A DNA stretch of 64,000 nucleotides from Chitinophaga sp. H8 (GCF_040567655.1 NZ_JBEXAC010000001.1:1550001-1614000); one strand, 5' to 3'. Shown: positions 48,347-56,193, numbered from the stretch's first letter. Made by a program: numbers and translations. Notes: a model not told the origin generated them from the letters alone.

Positions 48347-50323
48347 TTAGTTTTGTGATTTTTTTATGGTGGTACCAAAAGAATAGCCGTTTAGGATAAA
48401 GAATAGTGCTTCTTTCGGGTTAATATTCCAATTATTATAATCGAAGAAGCTCAGGAATTTACCATCGTTAAAAATTAATTTGTTTAGCCCTTTATATTGT
48501 TTGGATTTTTCTATTAAAGCTTCCCTTAGCCTAACAATATCATTCCTTTTCATTCCATTAAAATTCAATTTATCCAGCACTGTTCTTTTTTTCTCACGTT
48601 GAATAGAAGTTACAGTACTAAGCATTCTTCCCAAATAAAACAATGCCTTTTGATAATCAACGTAATTCATTCTTTCAAAAAAGGATTCAATTCTTTGTTG
48701 ATATTCTGTAAGAGTAGTTGTTTCCTCAAGGCTAGTTGTATCTACTATCTCTTCTATGTCATCAAGTTCTTGCTGATTGGTTGTTTCCATCTGATTTAAA
48801 AGTTTAAGGTGGCTTAATGTAGTAAATATGGATAAATATTTAAATACTGCATCCCGAACAGCAAGGTCAAATACATTTTCTCCAAATCGCTTTACATTTT
48901 TATATGCTTCATATCGGTTATAATAATGACATAATATAAGCTCAGTAAAATGTTCAAATAATATTTGTGGTGCAATTTTACGTTGTTCAAGTATCGACTT
49001 AAAGAGGACCAGGGCCTCATTCTTCTTTTCTTTGTCTTTACGCTGGGGGATGAGTTGGTAAATAGTATATAAGTTAAACGGCACTCTCTTTTTCTCTTTA
49101 TTTTGATAATCACTCATTACATCCTCCCAATTTACTGCAAAGTCTAGTGTATCAAAGAATCTGTCTACCTTTTTTAAAGTACTTAACACCTTCTCAAAAT
49201 GTGTTTTCGACACATCTTTAATGAGGTTGATCGTTTTAAACGAATTGCCATCAGATTCAAATGCCAGGAAATTGAGCCAGTAAATTTCTCCTTCATCAAT
49301 CTGGTCTTCAAAAGCTGCCAGGGAATACTCGAAATTTTTGGGCTGAAATAATAACTCTGACTTTTTATAACAGGATTCCAGCACATTCGTAAAGTTGGCC
49401 GGTTTGTACGACGGAAACTGCGGGATGATACAATGAGGGATCCCGGCTATACTGATTTGCTGATGCTTTAAAAGATAATCTGATGCTCGTTCCAGGTATA
49501 GCTGTTCTTCCGAATTGAGCTGGTAATTTTGATGAAAATTATTTTTATTAAAGCCTGCTGCATAATTGAGGGTAGTTTCCACAAACATGTAATTCAGGCT
49601 ATACCTGTTAGGGAATGCTACACTGATTACATTTTCTTTCAGCATACCTGTTGCATAGCTTAGCTTTTTAGTTTCACTTACCGGTTTGGTAAACCGGTCC
49701 AGGCGGATAAATTCATCAAACCCATCTAATTCATACAGGGGAGTAGGGACTGCTATGCCTAAATCTTTTGCTACCACAGCAGCATATACCAATATCAGCT
49801 TAGTATGAGGGCTACTTTTTTTATAATCCTCTCCTAAAAGATTGCTGTAAATAGTTTCCGGCAGATTCCATTGCGCTTCCAGGAACATTTCCCTGAAATT
49901 AAAAAGCGGCGTTAATACCTGGCCTAGGAGCGTGGTACTGAGAGAAGGGAATTTGGTAGTTATATACTCCAGAAATTCTCCTTTGACAGGCTCTTTCCCT
50001 TTATTGTCCACTTTGCCAAAAAGTGTTTTCTCTATCTGTGCAACCTTGTTGGTTTCACAGCATACATAAGATGCTTTATTATTTCCCCCTTTAATAGAAA
50101 CATTTCTATATCTGCGGGGAGATTGCTGATCATATTTTTGGGCAACAGCCACACTGATAGATTGTTCATCTATGTTGAAAACAAGGGTTACTACCAGGTT
50201 GTCTTTATCGGGATCAATCTTGGGAGTATCAATAATATCGGACCATTCATCCTGATCATAGCTTAAGTGCTCACCTAAGCGGGATAGGGTTAATATCATA
50301 GTAGGGTTTTGGTTGATTTGCAT
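48347..50323 (-). CDS. cas8b: Cas8b (Csh1/TM1802-type) large Cascade subunit
   Basis: A 658-residue large subunit expected to recognise the PAM and recruit Cas3. Identification rests on position at the head of a Csh2-Cas5b-Cas3 series and on length; large subunits are too divergent for a firm motif. A Cys pair (SYVCCETNK at ~85-90) may be part of a zinc site. Its lower GC than neighbouring housekeeping genes fits horizontal spread of the locus. The start at 50323 is used; ATG at 50299 (MILTLSRLGE) is an alternative. Confidence 0.88.
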   Translation of the reverse strand: MQINQNPTMILTLSRLGEHLSYDQDEWSDIIDTPKIDPDKDNLVVTLVFNIDEQSISVAVAQKYDQQSPRRYRNVSIKGGNNKASYVCCETNKVAQIEKTLFGKVDNKGKEPVKGEFLEYITTKFPSLSTTLLGQVLTPLFNFREMFLEAQWNLPETIYSNLLGEDYKKSSPHTKLILVYAAVVAKDLGIAVPTPLYELDGFDEFIRLDRFTKPVSETKKLSYATGMLKENVISVAFPNRYSLNYMFVETTLNYAAGFNKNNFHQNYQLNSEEQLYLERASDYLLKHQQISIAGIPHCIIPQFPSYKPANFTNVLESCYKKSELLFQPKNFEYSLAAFEDQIDEGEIYWLNFLAFESDGNSFKTINLIKDVSKTHFEKVLSTLKKVDRFFDTLDFAVNWEDVMSDYQNKEKKRVPFNLYTIYQLIPQRKDKEKKNEALVLFKSILEQRKIAPQILFEHFTELILCHYYNRYEAYKNVKRFGENVFDLAVRDAVFKYLSIFTTLSHLKLLNQMETTNQQELDDIEEIVDTTSLEETTTLTEYQQRIESFFERMNYVDYQKALFYLGRMLSTVTSIQREKKRTVLDKLNFNGMKRNDIVRLREALIEKSKQYKGLNKLIFNDGKFLSFFDYNNWNINPKEALFFILNGYSFGTTIKKSQN

Positions 50324-50393
50324 TGCATATTAAGAAGATCATCGCATAAAAACAAAAGAGATTATTTTTGATGAATTGAATTTCCTAGATGAT

Positions 50394-50561
50394 TTAAGGT
50401 AATAAACGTGCTCCACAAGTTGCACAACACCTGTTGTTCGGATCATCTTTGTCGACTTCAGGCGGCGTAATGCAATTGCAGTGTAGGGGCTTGTTGATAA
50501 GCAAACCTAAGCCTCCATCTTCAAGAGAAGGATTACTAAATTTTCTCTTTGCCCTTGCCAT
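50394..50561 (-). CDS. Small Cys-rich protein at the head of the cas operon
   Basis: A 55-residue ORF, too short for common length cut-offs, starting MARAKRKFSN and ending CGARLLP. It has a basic N-terminus, then H27, C28, C30 (PLHCNC) and C45, C46, C49 (RCCATCG), a spacing that could hold one zinc ion or disulfides. It is on the cas strand with a 70-bp gap to cas8b and an AT-rich leader. No lantibiotic or maturation enzyme genes are nearby. I do not recognise the family. Possible roles include a Cascade accessory, a regulator or an unrelated peptide; whether it is expressed is unproven. Confidence 0.55.
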   Translation of the reverse strand: MARAKRKFSNPSLEDGGLGLLINKPLHCNCITPPEVDKDDPNNRCCATCGARLLP

Positions 50562-50862
50562 TATTTTTGTTTTAAAAAATAAAAGACCCAGTTGTCATAG
50601 TGATTCTAACTTGTTAACAGGCTGGATCTTTTTTAATGAAATCCTTATTATAAGTGGAGGTATTAGTACATCATCTTTCTAAGTTTCAATATTTCTTTTG
50701 TTATAATTTTATTAGATAGATATTGTACGTGGTTGAGGTTCTAATACTAAGATAACGTTTTTTATTCCAGCTATTAAAATTTATTTTTGACGTGGTCGTA
50801 AAACGTTGATATGTAATTTGTTGTAATGGTGTTGCTAATTCTTATGGTATGAATACATTTTT
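50562..50862. other. Intergenic region upstream of the cas operon
   Basis: It holds a hairpin with 10 of 11 paired bases (AAAAGACCCAG at 50581-50591 and CTGGATCTTTT at 50622-50632) around a 30-nt loop, and a repeat-like sequence at 50683-50702. Otherwise it is AT-rich with no convincing ORF, and I do not see a complete promoter. Confidence 0.5.
50683..50702 (-). repeat. CRISPR-repeat-like sequence upstream of the cas operon
   Basis: GTTTCAAT at 50683-50690, two mismatches, then TTCTT at 50693-50697, matching the first 20 bases of the array repeat at 15 positions. On the cas-coding strand it ends in ATTGAAAC, exactly the crRNA handle, in the same orientation as the array. The far half of the repeat is not conserved. 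A chance match is possible in such AT-rich DNA. Confidence 0.35.
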
Positions 50863-51348
50863 TTAGGCTTTAGCCATATAGGATGATATTTTAGCTTTTC
50901 CCCCCTTCACAAACAACAATAGCAGCTCCGTGATGATTAATCCAAACAAGGTTATTACAATTGTTAACCCACTGAACAATTTCGCCGGGATGCCACTATA
51001 ATAATAGTACATACACCAAACTTTGGGGCTGCCAAGTAAGTAATAAAAAACTGCACCGAGAAGATAAGTAAGGATGATGGTAAGAAGAGATTTTAACGTA
51101 CGTGCCAGGAAATTACTGTCATTAGTTGTCAGTCTTTCAAACAAATTGATAGCACACAAAGTGCAGACCAATCCATAAGTAAACAAATCTCTTTGGAGAA
51201 GAAGTTTGTAAGTAGAAATGTTTTGTGGGCTAGTGTAAAGTCCCAAAGAATAATGTAAGGTCTTATTAGGGATTATCATTGTAATCCAAAAACTGAACGA
51301 TAATATAGCTGTTGTAATTATATAGGGTAAGAATTTTCTGGTGGTCAT
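50863..51348 (-). CDS. Four-TM membrane protein, unknown
   Basis: A 161-residue hydrophobic protein starting MTTRKFLPYIITTAILSFSF; an upstream Met at 51420 would add an unlikely segment. TM helices are predicted at ~5-25, 50-70, 85-108 and 122-148, with a basic tail KGGKAKISSYMAKA. No family recognised. It lies alone upstream of the cas region and has AT-rich codon use similar to the neighbouring cas8b. Confidence 0.65.
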   Translation of the reverse strand: MTTRKFLPYIITTAILSFSFWITMIIPNKTLHYSLGLYTSPQNISTYKLLLQRDLFTYGLVCTLCAINLFERLTTNDSNFLARTLKSLLTIILTYLLGAVFYYLLGSPKVWCMYYYYSGIPAKLFSGLTIVITLFGLIITELLLLFVKGGKAKISSYMAKA

Positions 51349-51481
51349 AGATAATTGCGGAATGTATTTAATGTTGTTATACCTGTTCAGTGGGTTATTA
51401 ACTACAGTTAGCAGTTGCAATCACTCAATGTATGAAAATGATAGTTATGAAAATAGAGAAAAATACTAGCTTTTCATTATC

Positions 51482-51515
51482 GAAAAAGCGGCTACCAATA
51501 AAGGTAGCCGCTTTT
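51482..51515. terminator. Rho-independent terminator, bidirectional
   Basis: Stem AAAAAGCGGCTACC / GGTAGCCGCTTTTA around a 6-nt loop, 46 bp after the amide hydrolase stop on the minus strand. A-rich and T-rich flanks allow use from either side. Confidence 0.88.
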
Positions 51516-51560
51516 ATAAATCATATTTTGCTGTAGAATAGGAACAAAGCCCATTGTGAT

Positions 51561-52601
51561 TTAAATCCCCATAAACTTAAACGGAGCAGCCGGTTTAAAG
51601 TTGGCATTCGACAAGCCATTGAAGGTAGAGAACGCTTTCAGATCCAGTTTCATGACTTTGGCGCCTGGTTGCAAATTGAATTTTTTAAGGTCTACCCAAA
51701 AGGTATTGGGGGTTAGCACCGTTTCAAAATAATAGACTTTATTTTTCTGATCTGCTACAGATCTCCAGCGGGTGGAGGAGATGTTGGGTTCTGTTTCGGA
51801 GCTGATGCCAAAAGGTACAGAGCAATTTCTGATCACACTGAACACGCTGGCTACTGCCGTCCTGGTATCTTCCGTTTGTGGGATAGCATTGATATAATAA
51901 GAGGCACGCACAAACCGGTCAGCGGCACGGTTGGTACCGGGTAGCATAATGGTGCCGGGAATACCTTTCCAGTATTTGTTTAAGGCCAGTTGTTCCTCAA
52001 ATACGGGGGAATTGGTCATTACAGTATACGAAGGATCGTGATGGATCACCAGTTTACCATTGATATATTCAAATATGGCATTATCGCCAGCGGCATCTGA
52101 AATAGACAGGTGGAGGGTGGTAAACTTTTGGGTGCCTGGAATGTAATCACTTACTATCACAAACGGTTCGTCTTTCAATGCATTCACAGCTTCCTTTACG
52201 GTAGCAAAATTATCCAGGACATATTGTGCCCAGGCCGAAATCGCAATCCCTTGTTTGGTACCGGCGGGATTGAATTTTGGGTAGTTGGATTCTACCAGCC
52301 ATAGTACATTGGCTACCAGACCCTGCTCATTTAAGCCGTCTGTTGTTGCAATATCCCAGGCACTGGCCACTACGCTGCCGTATTTTGATGTCCATTTCAA
52401 GGATTGGGGACCTACTTCTCCATTTCTGGCCATTCCCCTGGGAAATACCCATAGGTTAGCGGCAATATCATCTTTCCAATCCATACTCCGGGCGGTTATA
52501 ATGGTGCCATTAGGCCCTTTATATACTACTCTGGTGCAGGATTGCGTTTCCTGGTGAATAAAAAGTAATGCCAGTACAAAAAAAGGGAAGAAATACTTCA
52601 T
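51561..52601 (-). CDS. Linear amide C-N hydrolase (choloylglycine hydrolase family)
   Basis: A 346-residue exported Ntn hydrolase. The signal peptide is followed by Cys22 (QSCTRVVY), which becomes the N-terminal nucleophile after cleavage. Further family residues are in ARSMDW (Arg, Asp), DGLNEQGL (Asn) and the later NRAADRFVRASYY (Arg). Relatives hydrolyse bile-salt or penicillin V amides or N-acyl homoserine lactones. In this soil-type bacterium an acyl-amide or lactone substrate is more likely than bile salts; that is inference. Confidence 0.87.
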   Translation of the reverse strand: MKYFFPFFVLALLFIHQETQSCTRVVYKGPNGTIITARSMDWKDDIAANLWVFPRGMARNGEVGPQSLKWTSKYGSVVASAWDIATTDGLNEQGLVANVLWLVESNYPKFNPAGTKQGIAISAWAQYVLDNFATVKEAVNALKDEPFVIVSDYIPGTQKFTTLHLSISDAAGDNAIFEYINGKLVIHHDPSYTVMTNSPVFEEQLALNKYWKGIPGTIMLPGTNRAADRFVRASYYINAIPQTEDTRTAVASVFSVIRNCSVPFGISSETEPNISSTRWRSVADQKNKVYYFETVLTPNTFWVDLKKFNLQPGAKVMKLDLKAFSTFNGLSNANFKPAAPFKFMGI

Positions 52602-52783
52602 GATATCTTGTATTTAATAGGTGAATGACTTGGGTAACGAAGCAGTATTATAAACAATATTGAAGAATGAATAACAATTAAAAATAGGGTATGGTTTTCT
52701 GAGTATTAAAATATAATCTTCATAGTCCTATAAATATAAAGAAAAGTAACGGTACGGTCTGTATTTGTTATCATGGTTTTGTG

Positions 52784-52826
52784 AAAAAGCCGTAGCTTTT
52801 ATGGAAAGAGCTACGGCTTTTTTCTT
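52784..52826. terminator. Rho-independent terminator
   Basis: Stem AAAAAGCCGTAGCT (52784-52797) / AGCTACGGCTTTTT (52809-52822), followed by further T residues; 22 bp after the stop of the small lipoprotein gene on the minus strand. Confidence 0.85.
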
Positions 52827-52847
52827 TTACTTATTATTTAACAGGCA

Positions 52848-53258
52848 TTAGTAAACCCCTTGCAAGGTAACCCCGCTATTTGCGTCTGTAGGTGCATCCG
52901 CGATTTTCTTTAATCCCGATCCATCTAGCTTACAATAATAAATGCCGGTTGTTTTTTCATCGGCGTTCATGGAAACAAAAACAATACCGGCGTAATCTTT
53001 GGTCAGCTTGGCCTGGGGCGCTATCAACTGTCCTTCCGGTAAGGTAATGTTTAGCTTTTTGTGTGTAAGGGTATCTTGTTTGGTGGTTAACCAAATTTCG
53101 GAAGATTGTCCCCTGACGTCGTTGCTATGTAAAGTAACCTCTATCCTGGGAGGGATCACAGGAGGAGCCTTACTTTCTTTTTTGCAGCTCATTTGAGTTA
53201 AGAAGAGTATGCCACTCAAGCAAAATAAAATGATGCCGGATAATAATAATCTTTTCAT
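52848..53258 (-). CDS. Small PD40/TolB-like lipoprotein
   Basis: A 136-residue exported protein with lipobox TQMSC (Cys25). The mature part has a conserved DVRGQSSEIWL segment, LNITLPEGQLIAPQAKLTKD, and a PD40-like blade IVFVSMNADEKTTGIYYCKL followed by DGSGLKKIADAP. One blade is too little for a propeller, so it may act as a small ligand or surface protein. It is a tandem copy of the next gene upstream, sharing the region before the start as well. Confidence 0.72.
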   Translation of the reverse strand: MKRLLLSGIILFCLSGILFLTQMSCKKESKAPPVIPPRIEVTLHSNDVRGQSSEIWLTTKQDTLTHKKLNITLPEGQLIAPQAKLTKDYAGIVFVSMNADEKTTGIYYCKLDGSGLKKIADAPTDANSGVTLQGVY

Positions 53259-53311
53259 GTTTAGATAGATGATGCCGTTTAATGAAAACTAGTTAACAAA
53301 TACATGCTGCC

Positions 53312-53719
53312 TTAGTAAGCATCCTGTAATGTAATCCCGTTGTTGGTACCGGTAGGTGCGTCTGCAATTTTTCTGACGTCACTGCCTGTAATAGTACAGG
53401 AATAAATACCGGTTTCTTTTTCATTAGCATCCATCGTAACAAAAACAACACGTGAAGCATCCCTGTCCAGTTTAGCCTGGGGAGCAATTAATTGCCCGGC
53501 GGGGAGCGTGATGTTAATTTTTTGCTGTTTGGTAATGTCATTATTGGCGATCAGCCAGATTTCAGAAGATTGTCCTCTTACATCTTTAGTGTACAAGGTA
53601 AGTGGTGCATAGACGATAGGAGATTCTGCTTTAGCTTCTTTCTGGTAGCTCATCGTGGTTAGGATAACAGAAGCACCGAAAAAAAACAGAACGGCTGCTG
53701 ATAATAATAATTTCTTCAT
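53312..53719 (-). CDS. Tandem paralogue of the small PD40-like protein, lipobox Cys replaced by Tyr
   Basis: A 135-residue protein starting MKKLLLSAAVLFFFGAS; the longer frame to 53818 runs into a duplicated fragment of another gene. It matches its neighbour along its length: DVRGQSSEIWL, INITLPAGQLIAPQAKLDRD, VVFVTMDANEKETGIYSC, KIADAP and GITLQDAY. Where the neighbour has TQMSC it has TTMSY, so it can no longer be lipidated and is either secreted or kept by an uncleaved helix. The upstream 50 bp are also similar in the two genes, so the promoter was copied with the gene. Confidence 0.72.
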   Translation of the reverse strand: MKKLLLSAAVLFFFGASVILTTMSYQKEAKAESPIVYAPLTLYTKDVRGQSSEIWLIANNDITKQQKINITLPAGQLIAPQAKLDRDASRVVFVTMDANEKETGIYSCTITGSDVRKIADAPTGTNNGITLQDAY

Positions 53720-53783
53720 ACAGAGATAGATGGTTTCGTTTAATGAAAATAAGTTAACAATGTAAACCGCAAGATACATTTTA

Positions 53784-53821
53784 TTTTCACTTATCCTACC
53801 CCTAAAATCTTCGCACAACCA
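53784..53821. repeat. 38-bp direct repeat, left copy
   Basis: Identical over 38 bp to 54756-54793 and in the same orientation. This copy is detached from any gene: it repeats the last codons and stop of the 264-residue protein upstream on the minus strand. Confidence 0.95.
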
Positions 53822-53883
53822 TCAGTATTACAAGACAATTTAAAATATTATCGCTGTTACATTTAAGCAATGTTTAAAGGGTA

Positions 53884-53927
53884 TAAATGAAAAAAGCCGG
53901 TTCAGAGGAACCGGCTTTTTTCATTTA
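53884..53927. terminator. Perfect 20-bp-stem terminator
   Basis: Stem TAAATGAAAAAAGCCGGTTC (53884-53903) pairs perfectly with 53908-53927 around a 4-nt loop AGAG; internal A6/T6 runs provide the tract. It ends the two-gene cassette on the minus strand. Confidence 0.92.
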
Positions 53928-53941
53928 TAAAGTAATTTAAA

Positions 53942-54142
53942 CTATTTACGCTGTTCTGCCTTTACTATAGCATCTAGTTCTGTGAGAAAAAGGTTTGCTT
54001 CTGCTTCATTTCTGATTGACATAGAAAGGCTGTCGTTATTAACACGGGAAGTTGATTCATCATGCTTAAAATCGCTTGCCTTAATAGAGGTAGCCGCAAG
54101 TTGCATGATGTGATCTATCTTATGTTGAACACTTTCTTTCAT
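53942..54142 (-). CDS. Small helical protein paired with DUF6934-like gene
   Basis: A 66-residue hydrophilic protein (MKESVQHKIDHIMQLAATS ... ELDAIVKAEQRK), predicted mostly helical, with no signal or TM segment. It starts 28 bp after the upstream gene and ends before a strong terminator, so it is the second gene of a two-gene unit. No family recognised; the size and position suit a small antitoxin or partner, without proof. Confidence 0.6.
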   Translation of the reverse strand: MKESVQHKIDHIMQLAATSIKASDFKHDESTSRVNNDSLSMSIRNEAEANLFLTELDAIVKAEQRK

Positions 54143-54170
54143 AATAGCAAAATTAAGAATTTTTCAGGAA

Positions 54171-54716
54171 TTATTTAGGCCTTAAAAGGAACATGTAATA
54201 ACGATAAAGGTCTATTGCTGTTCGTTGATAATCAAATGGTTCTGGTTTAGGTTTGAAAAAAGCCAAACCTTGATGATCTCTTTCCACTGTGCCATCTCTT
54301 AGCAAACGGACATACCAATCTACTCCAATTGTCACAAAGAATTCATTCAGGTAATTTTTATTTGTGAGAAACATCCTATGGTATAAATAAGCACGGACAT
54401 CATTTGAACCATCAATACCAATTTTAACAGAGGGGTTGACTTTTAAAAAGGTCAAACTGAATAATAAAATGGTTGAAAACATCTTATTGATATCTGAGTG
54501 ATTTAATTTGACCTGATCATCTATTTTTTCCTCCTCATCTGATGGACCAAATGCCAGGTTGAATACATTGGGGAGTAATGGGTCTGCTAATGATTTGATC
54601 TCGACTTTCAATAAAACCTGATCACCATTCTTTAGTATCGAGTAAAATTTCATTCCCGTCAGGTCCGGAGTTACTTCAATCGGCTCAAATATTTCGTCAA
54701 AGTTTATCTTAATCAT
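54171..54716 (-). CDS. DUF6934-like cytoplasmic protein
   Basis: A 181-residue soluble protein. The C-terminal stretch GVDWYVRLLRDGTVERD, LAFFKPKPEPFDYQR and DLYRYYMFLLRP looks like the DUF6934 signature of Bacteroidetes (recalled, not searched). The middle DVRAYLYHRMFLTNKNYLNE resembles a small alpha/beta fold. No catalytic motif is evident. It forms a cassette with the 66-residue gene, enclosed by two 38-bp direct repeats. Confidence 0.6.
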   Translation of the reverse strand: MIKINFDEIFEPIEVTPDLTGMKFYSILKNGDQVLLKVEIKSLADPLLPNVFNLAFGPSDEEEKIDDQVKLNHSDINKMFSTILLFSLTFLKVNPSVKIGIDGSNDVRAYLYHRMFLTNKNYLNEFFVTIGVDWYVRLLRDGTVERDHQGLAFFKPKPEPFDYQRTAIDLYRYYMFLLRPK

Positions 54717-54755
54717 TTACTTGAGATATGTTCAGGATAGTAATTATTGATTGTC

Positions 54756-54793
54756 TTTTCACTTATCCTACCCCTAAAATCTTCGCACAACCA
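54756..54793. repeat. 38-bp direct repeat, right copy (3' end of the 264-residue gene)
   Basis: This copy contains the last nine codons and stop of the adjacent minus-strand gene plus 7 bp beyond. It is identical to 53784-53821, 972 bp away, with the DUF6934-like cassette between. Confidence 0.95.
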
Positions 54794-55557
54794 CCTTCTC
54801 CGGCACCCTCCGTTAGTAGGTTCGTTACCGGTAGTCCCATCTCTATGCCTGCAGCTAGCAGTAAGGTTTTGTTATCGGATAGGGCTTCCTGTAAGCCCAT
54901 ACTGATTTCCAGTGTTTGCGCTTCAAAAGGTTGACGTGCAGGATGCCATTCGGTGTACAGGTATGCTACTTGCGGAGTCGTGGAAGAGAGGGCAGTAAAA
55001 TCAGTGCCATTAAAGCGGAGGTCTGTAATAATGCTCAGGGAGATAATAAACCGGTAGAAGGGATATGGTCCTGGTGTAAACAAATTTACCTGTGGTATCA
55101 GTCGGGGAAGTTGTATGGCTGCACTGGCAGTAGCACGATCAATCGAACAATAGATCGGATGTCTGACTACATTATCTAGCGTGGTGTTTTTATTTAGGTG
55201 AAATCCTTCTAACAGATACCGGTGTTGCGAAAAGAGGATAGAACGTTCCCCTCTTTTCCCTGCTTTGTCCAGCAGTTGAATGCGTTTGGCAAGCGCGCTG
55301 AGGGTAGGCATGAAATTATGATCTGCCAGATGCTTTAAAGGAAACAGTGCCCGGTGAATACTGCTGCCTGCTTTAGCACATCCACTAAATTCTGTATAAT
55401 TCTCCCGGGTGCGTTCAAAATTGGGAGATTTTTTAATCTGTTCTTTTGAGGCGCCTCCTTTGGTGCGAAAGATGATTTTATCAAAACCTTTCATAGTATA
55501 GGCCGAGAGGCCGCTAAGACTACCTGTAAACTGGACCGCATTCTTTAACACTGCCAT
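54763..55557 (-). CDS. Uncharacterised 264-residue protein
   Basis: Soluble, no signal or TM segment. It opens LKNAVQFTGSLSGLSAYTMK and continues IIFRTKGGASKEQIKKSPNF, ALFPLKHLADHNFMPTLSAL and a beta-rich second half ending GCAKILGVG. The first block is the kind of conserved head I associate with a family of Bacteroidetes hypothetical proteins, but I cannot name it. It lies upstream of the cassette and supplies its right repeat. Its leader region carries the 11-bp iterons. Confidence 0.65.
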   Translation of the reverse strand: MAVLKNAVQFTGSLSGLSAYTMKGFDKIIFRTKGGASKEQIKKSPNFERTRENYTEFSGCAKAGSSIHRALFPLKHLADHNFMPTLSALAKRIQLLDKAGKRGERSILFSQHRYLLEGFHLNKNTTLDNVVRHPIYCSIDRATASAAIQLPRLIPQVNLFTPGPYPFYRFIISLSIITDLRFNGTDFTALSSTTPQVAYLYTEWHPARQPFEAQTLEISMGLQEALSDNKTLLLAAGIEMGLPVTNLLTEGAGEGGCAKILGVG

Positions 55558-55653
55558 GGATGAAATTTTATAACATTAATAATTGGGGCTGTACATAGGC
55601 AATTTAAATAAAAATCATAATTAAGGATAAGATATAATTAACTTCTATATGAA

Positions 55654-55757
55654 ATGTAGATAAAGTATAGATAAGGTATTAAAAACTATAGATACTTTAT
55701 CTATGCCTTATGTATACCTTATCTATACTTTATGTATACCTTATCCATAACCTAACG
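55654..55757. repeat. 11-bp iteron array with inverted copies
   Basis: Six contiguous 11-mers of consensus ATACYTTATST run 55692-55757 (ATACTTTATCT, ATGCCTTATGT, ATACCTTATCT, ATACTTTATGT, ATACCTTATCC, ATAACCTAACG). Two inverted copies at 55658-55679 can pair with 55714-55735 at 21 of 22 positions. The region lies between the YjbR-like stop and the 264-residue gene's start. One helical turn per unit suggests protein binding on one DNA face. Confidence 0.85.
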
Positions 55758-55839
55758 TAAGCCTATACTGGGTTTAGGTATAAAAACACCAATGATAGCC
55801 CCGCTGGTGGCGGGAAAGCATAAAGAAAGCAGGAAATGA

Positions 55840-56193
55840 TTACAATTGTTCCCTGGCGTCCAGAAATGGCTGGGCGAGGTGTTTGGGGGCTACTTCACAA
55901 TAGGCGGTGGTGAGGGCATCCAGCAGCATCTCCTTTTTTATTTTGGCCAATACAATAAAAGTCCAGCCTTGCTTACCCCATTTATTGGGTACAGGATAAA
56001 TGATAGCAGGATCATAAGCGCAAAAGGAGGATTGATCTATCTCAGAAAATTTCAAACAGGCGATTTTATCCTTTTCGGAAAGGGTAGCAAAAATTTTCTT
56101 GTTGACGCGGAAGGAGGTTTTTTCAAAATGCGGCAATTCGGTCGTTTGGGGAAACGACATCGCCATAGTCCTGAATGTCTGGATACTTATCAT
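55840..56193 (-). CDS. MmcQ/YjbR-family protein
   Basis: A 117-residue CyaY-fold protein with the family pattern LPHFEKTSFRVNKKIFATLS, then LKFSEIDQSSF and the late NKWGKQGWTFIVL block. Such proteins are small, cytosolic and sometimes annotated as DNA-binding, with no proven role. It is 71 bp from the GlxA-type regulator gene upstream and may be co-transcribed with it. Confidence 0.85.
   Translation of the reverse strand: MISIQTFRTMAMSFPQTTELPHFEKTSFRVNKKIFATLSEKDKIACLKFSEIDQSSFCAYDPAIIYPVPNKWGKQGWTFIVLAKIKKEMLLDALTTAYCEVAPKHLAQPFLDAREQL

Noticed and set aside
50394..50561. Lanthipeptide precursor
   Set aside because: Cys-rich C-terminus is suggestive, but no dehydratase, cyclase or protease/exporter genes are nearby and Ser/Thr are scarce in the C-terminal part.
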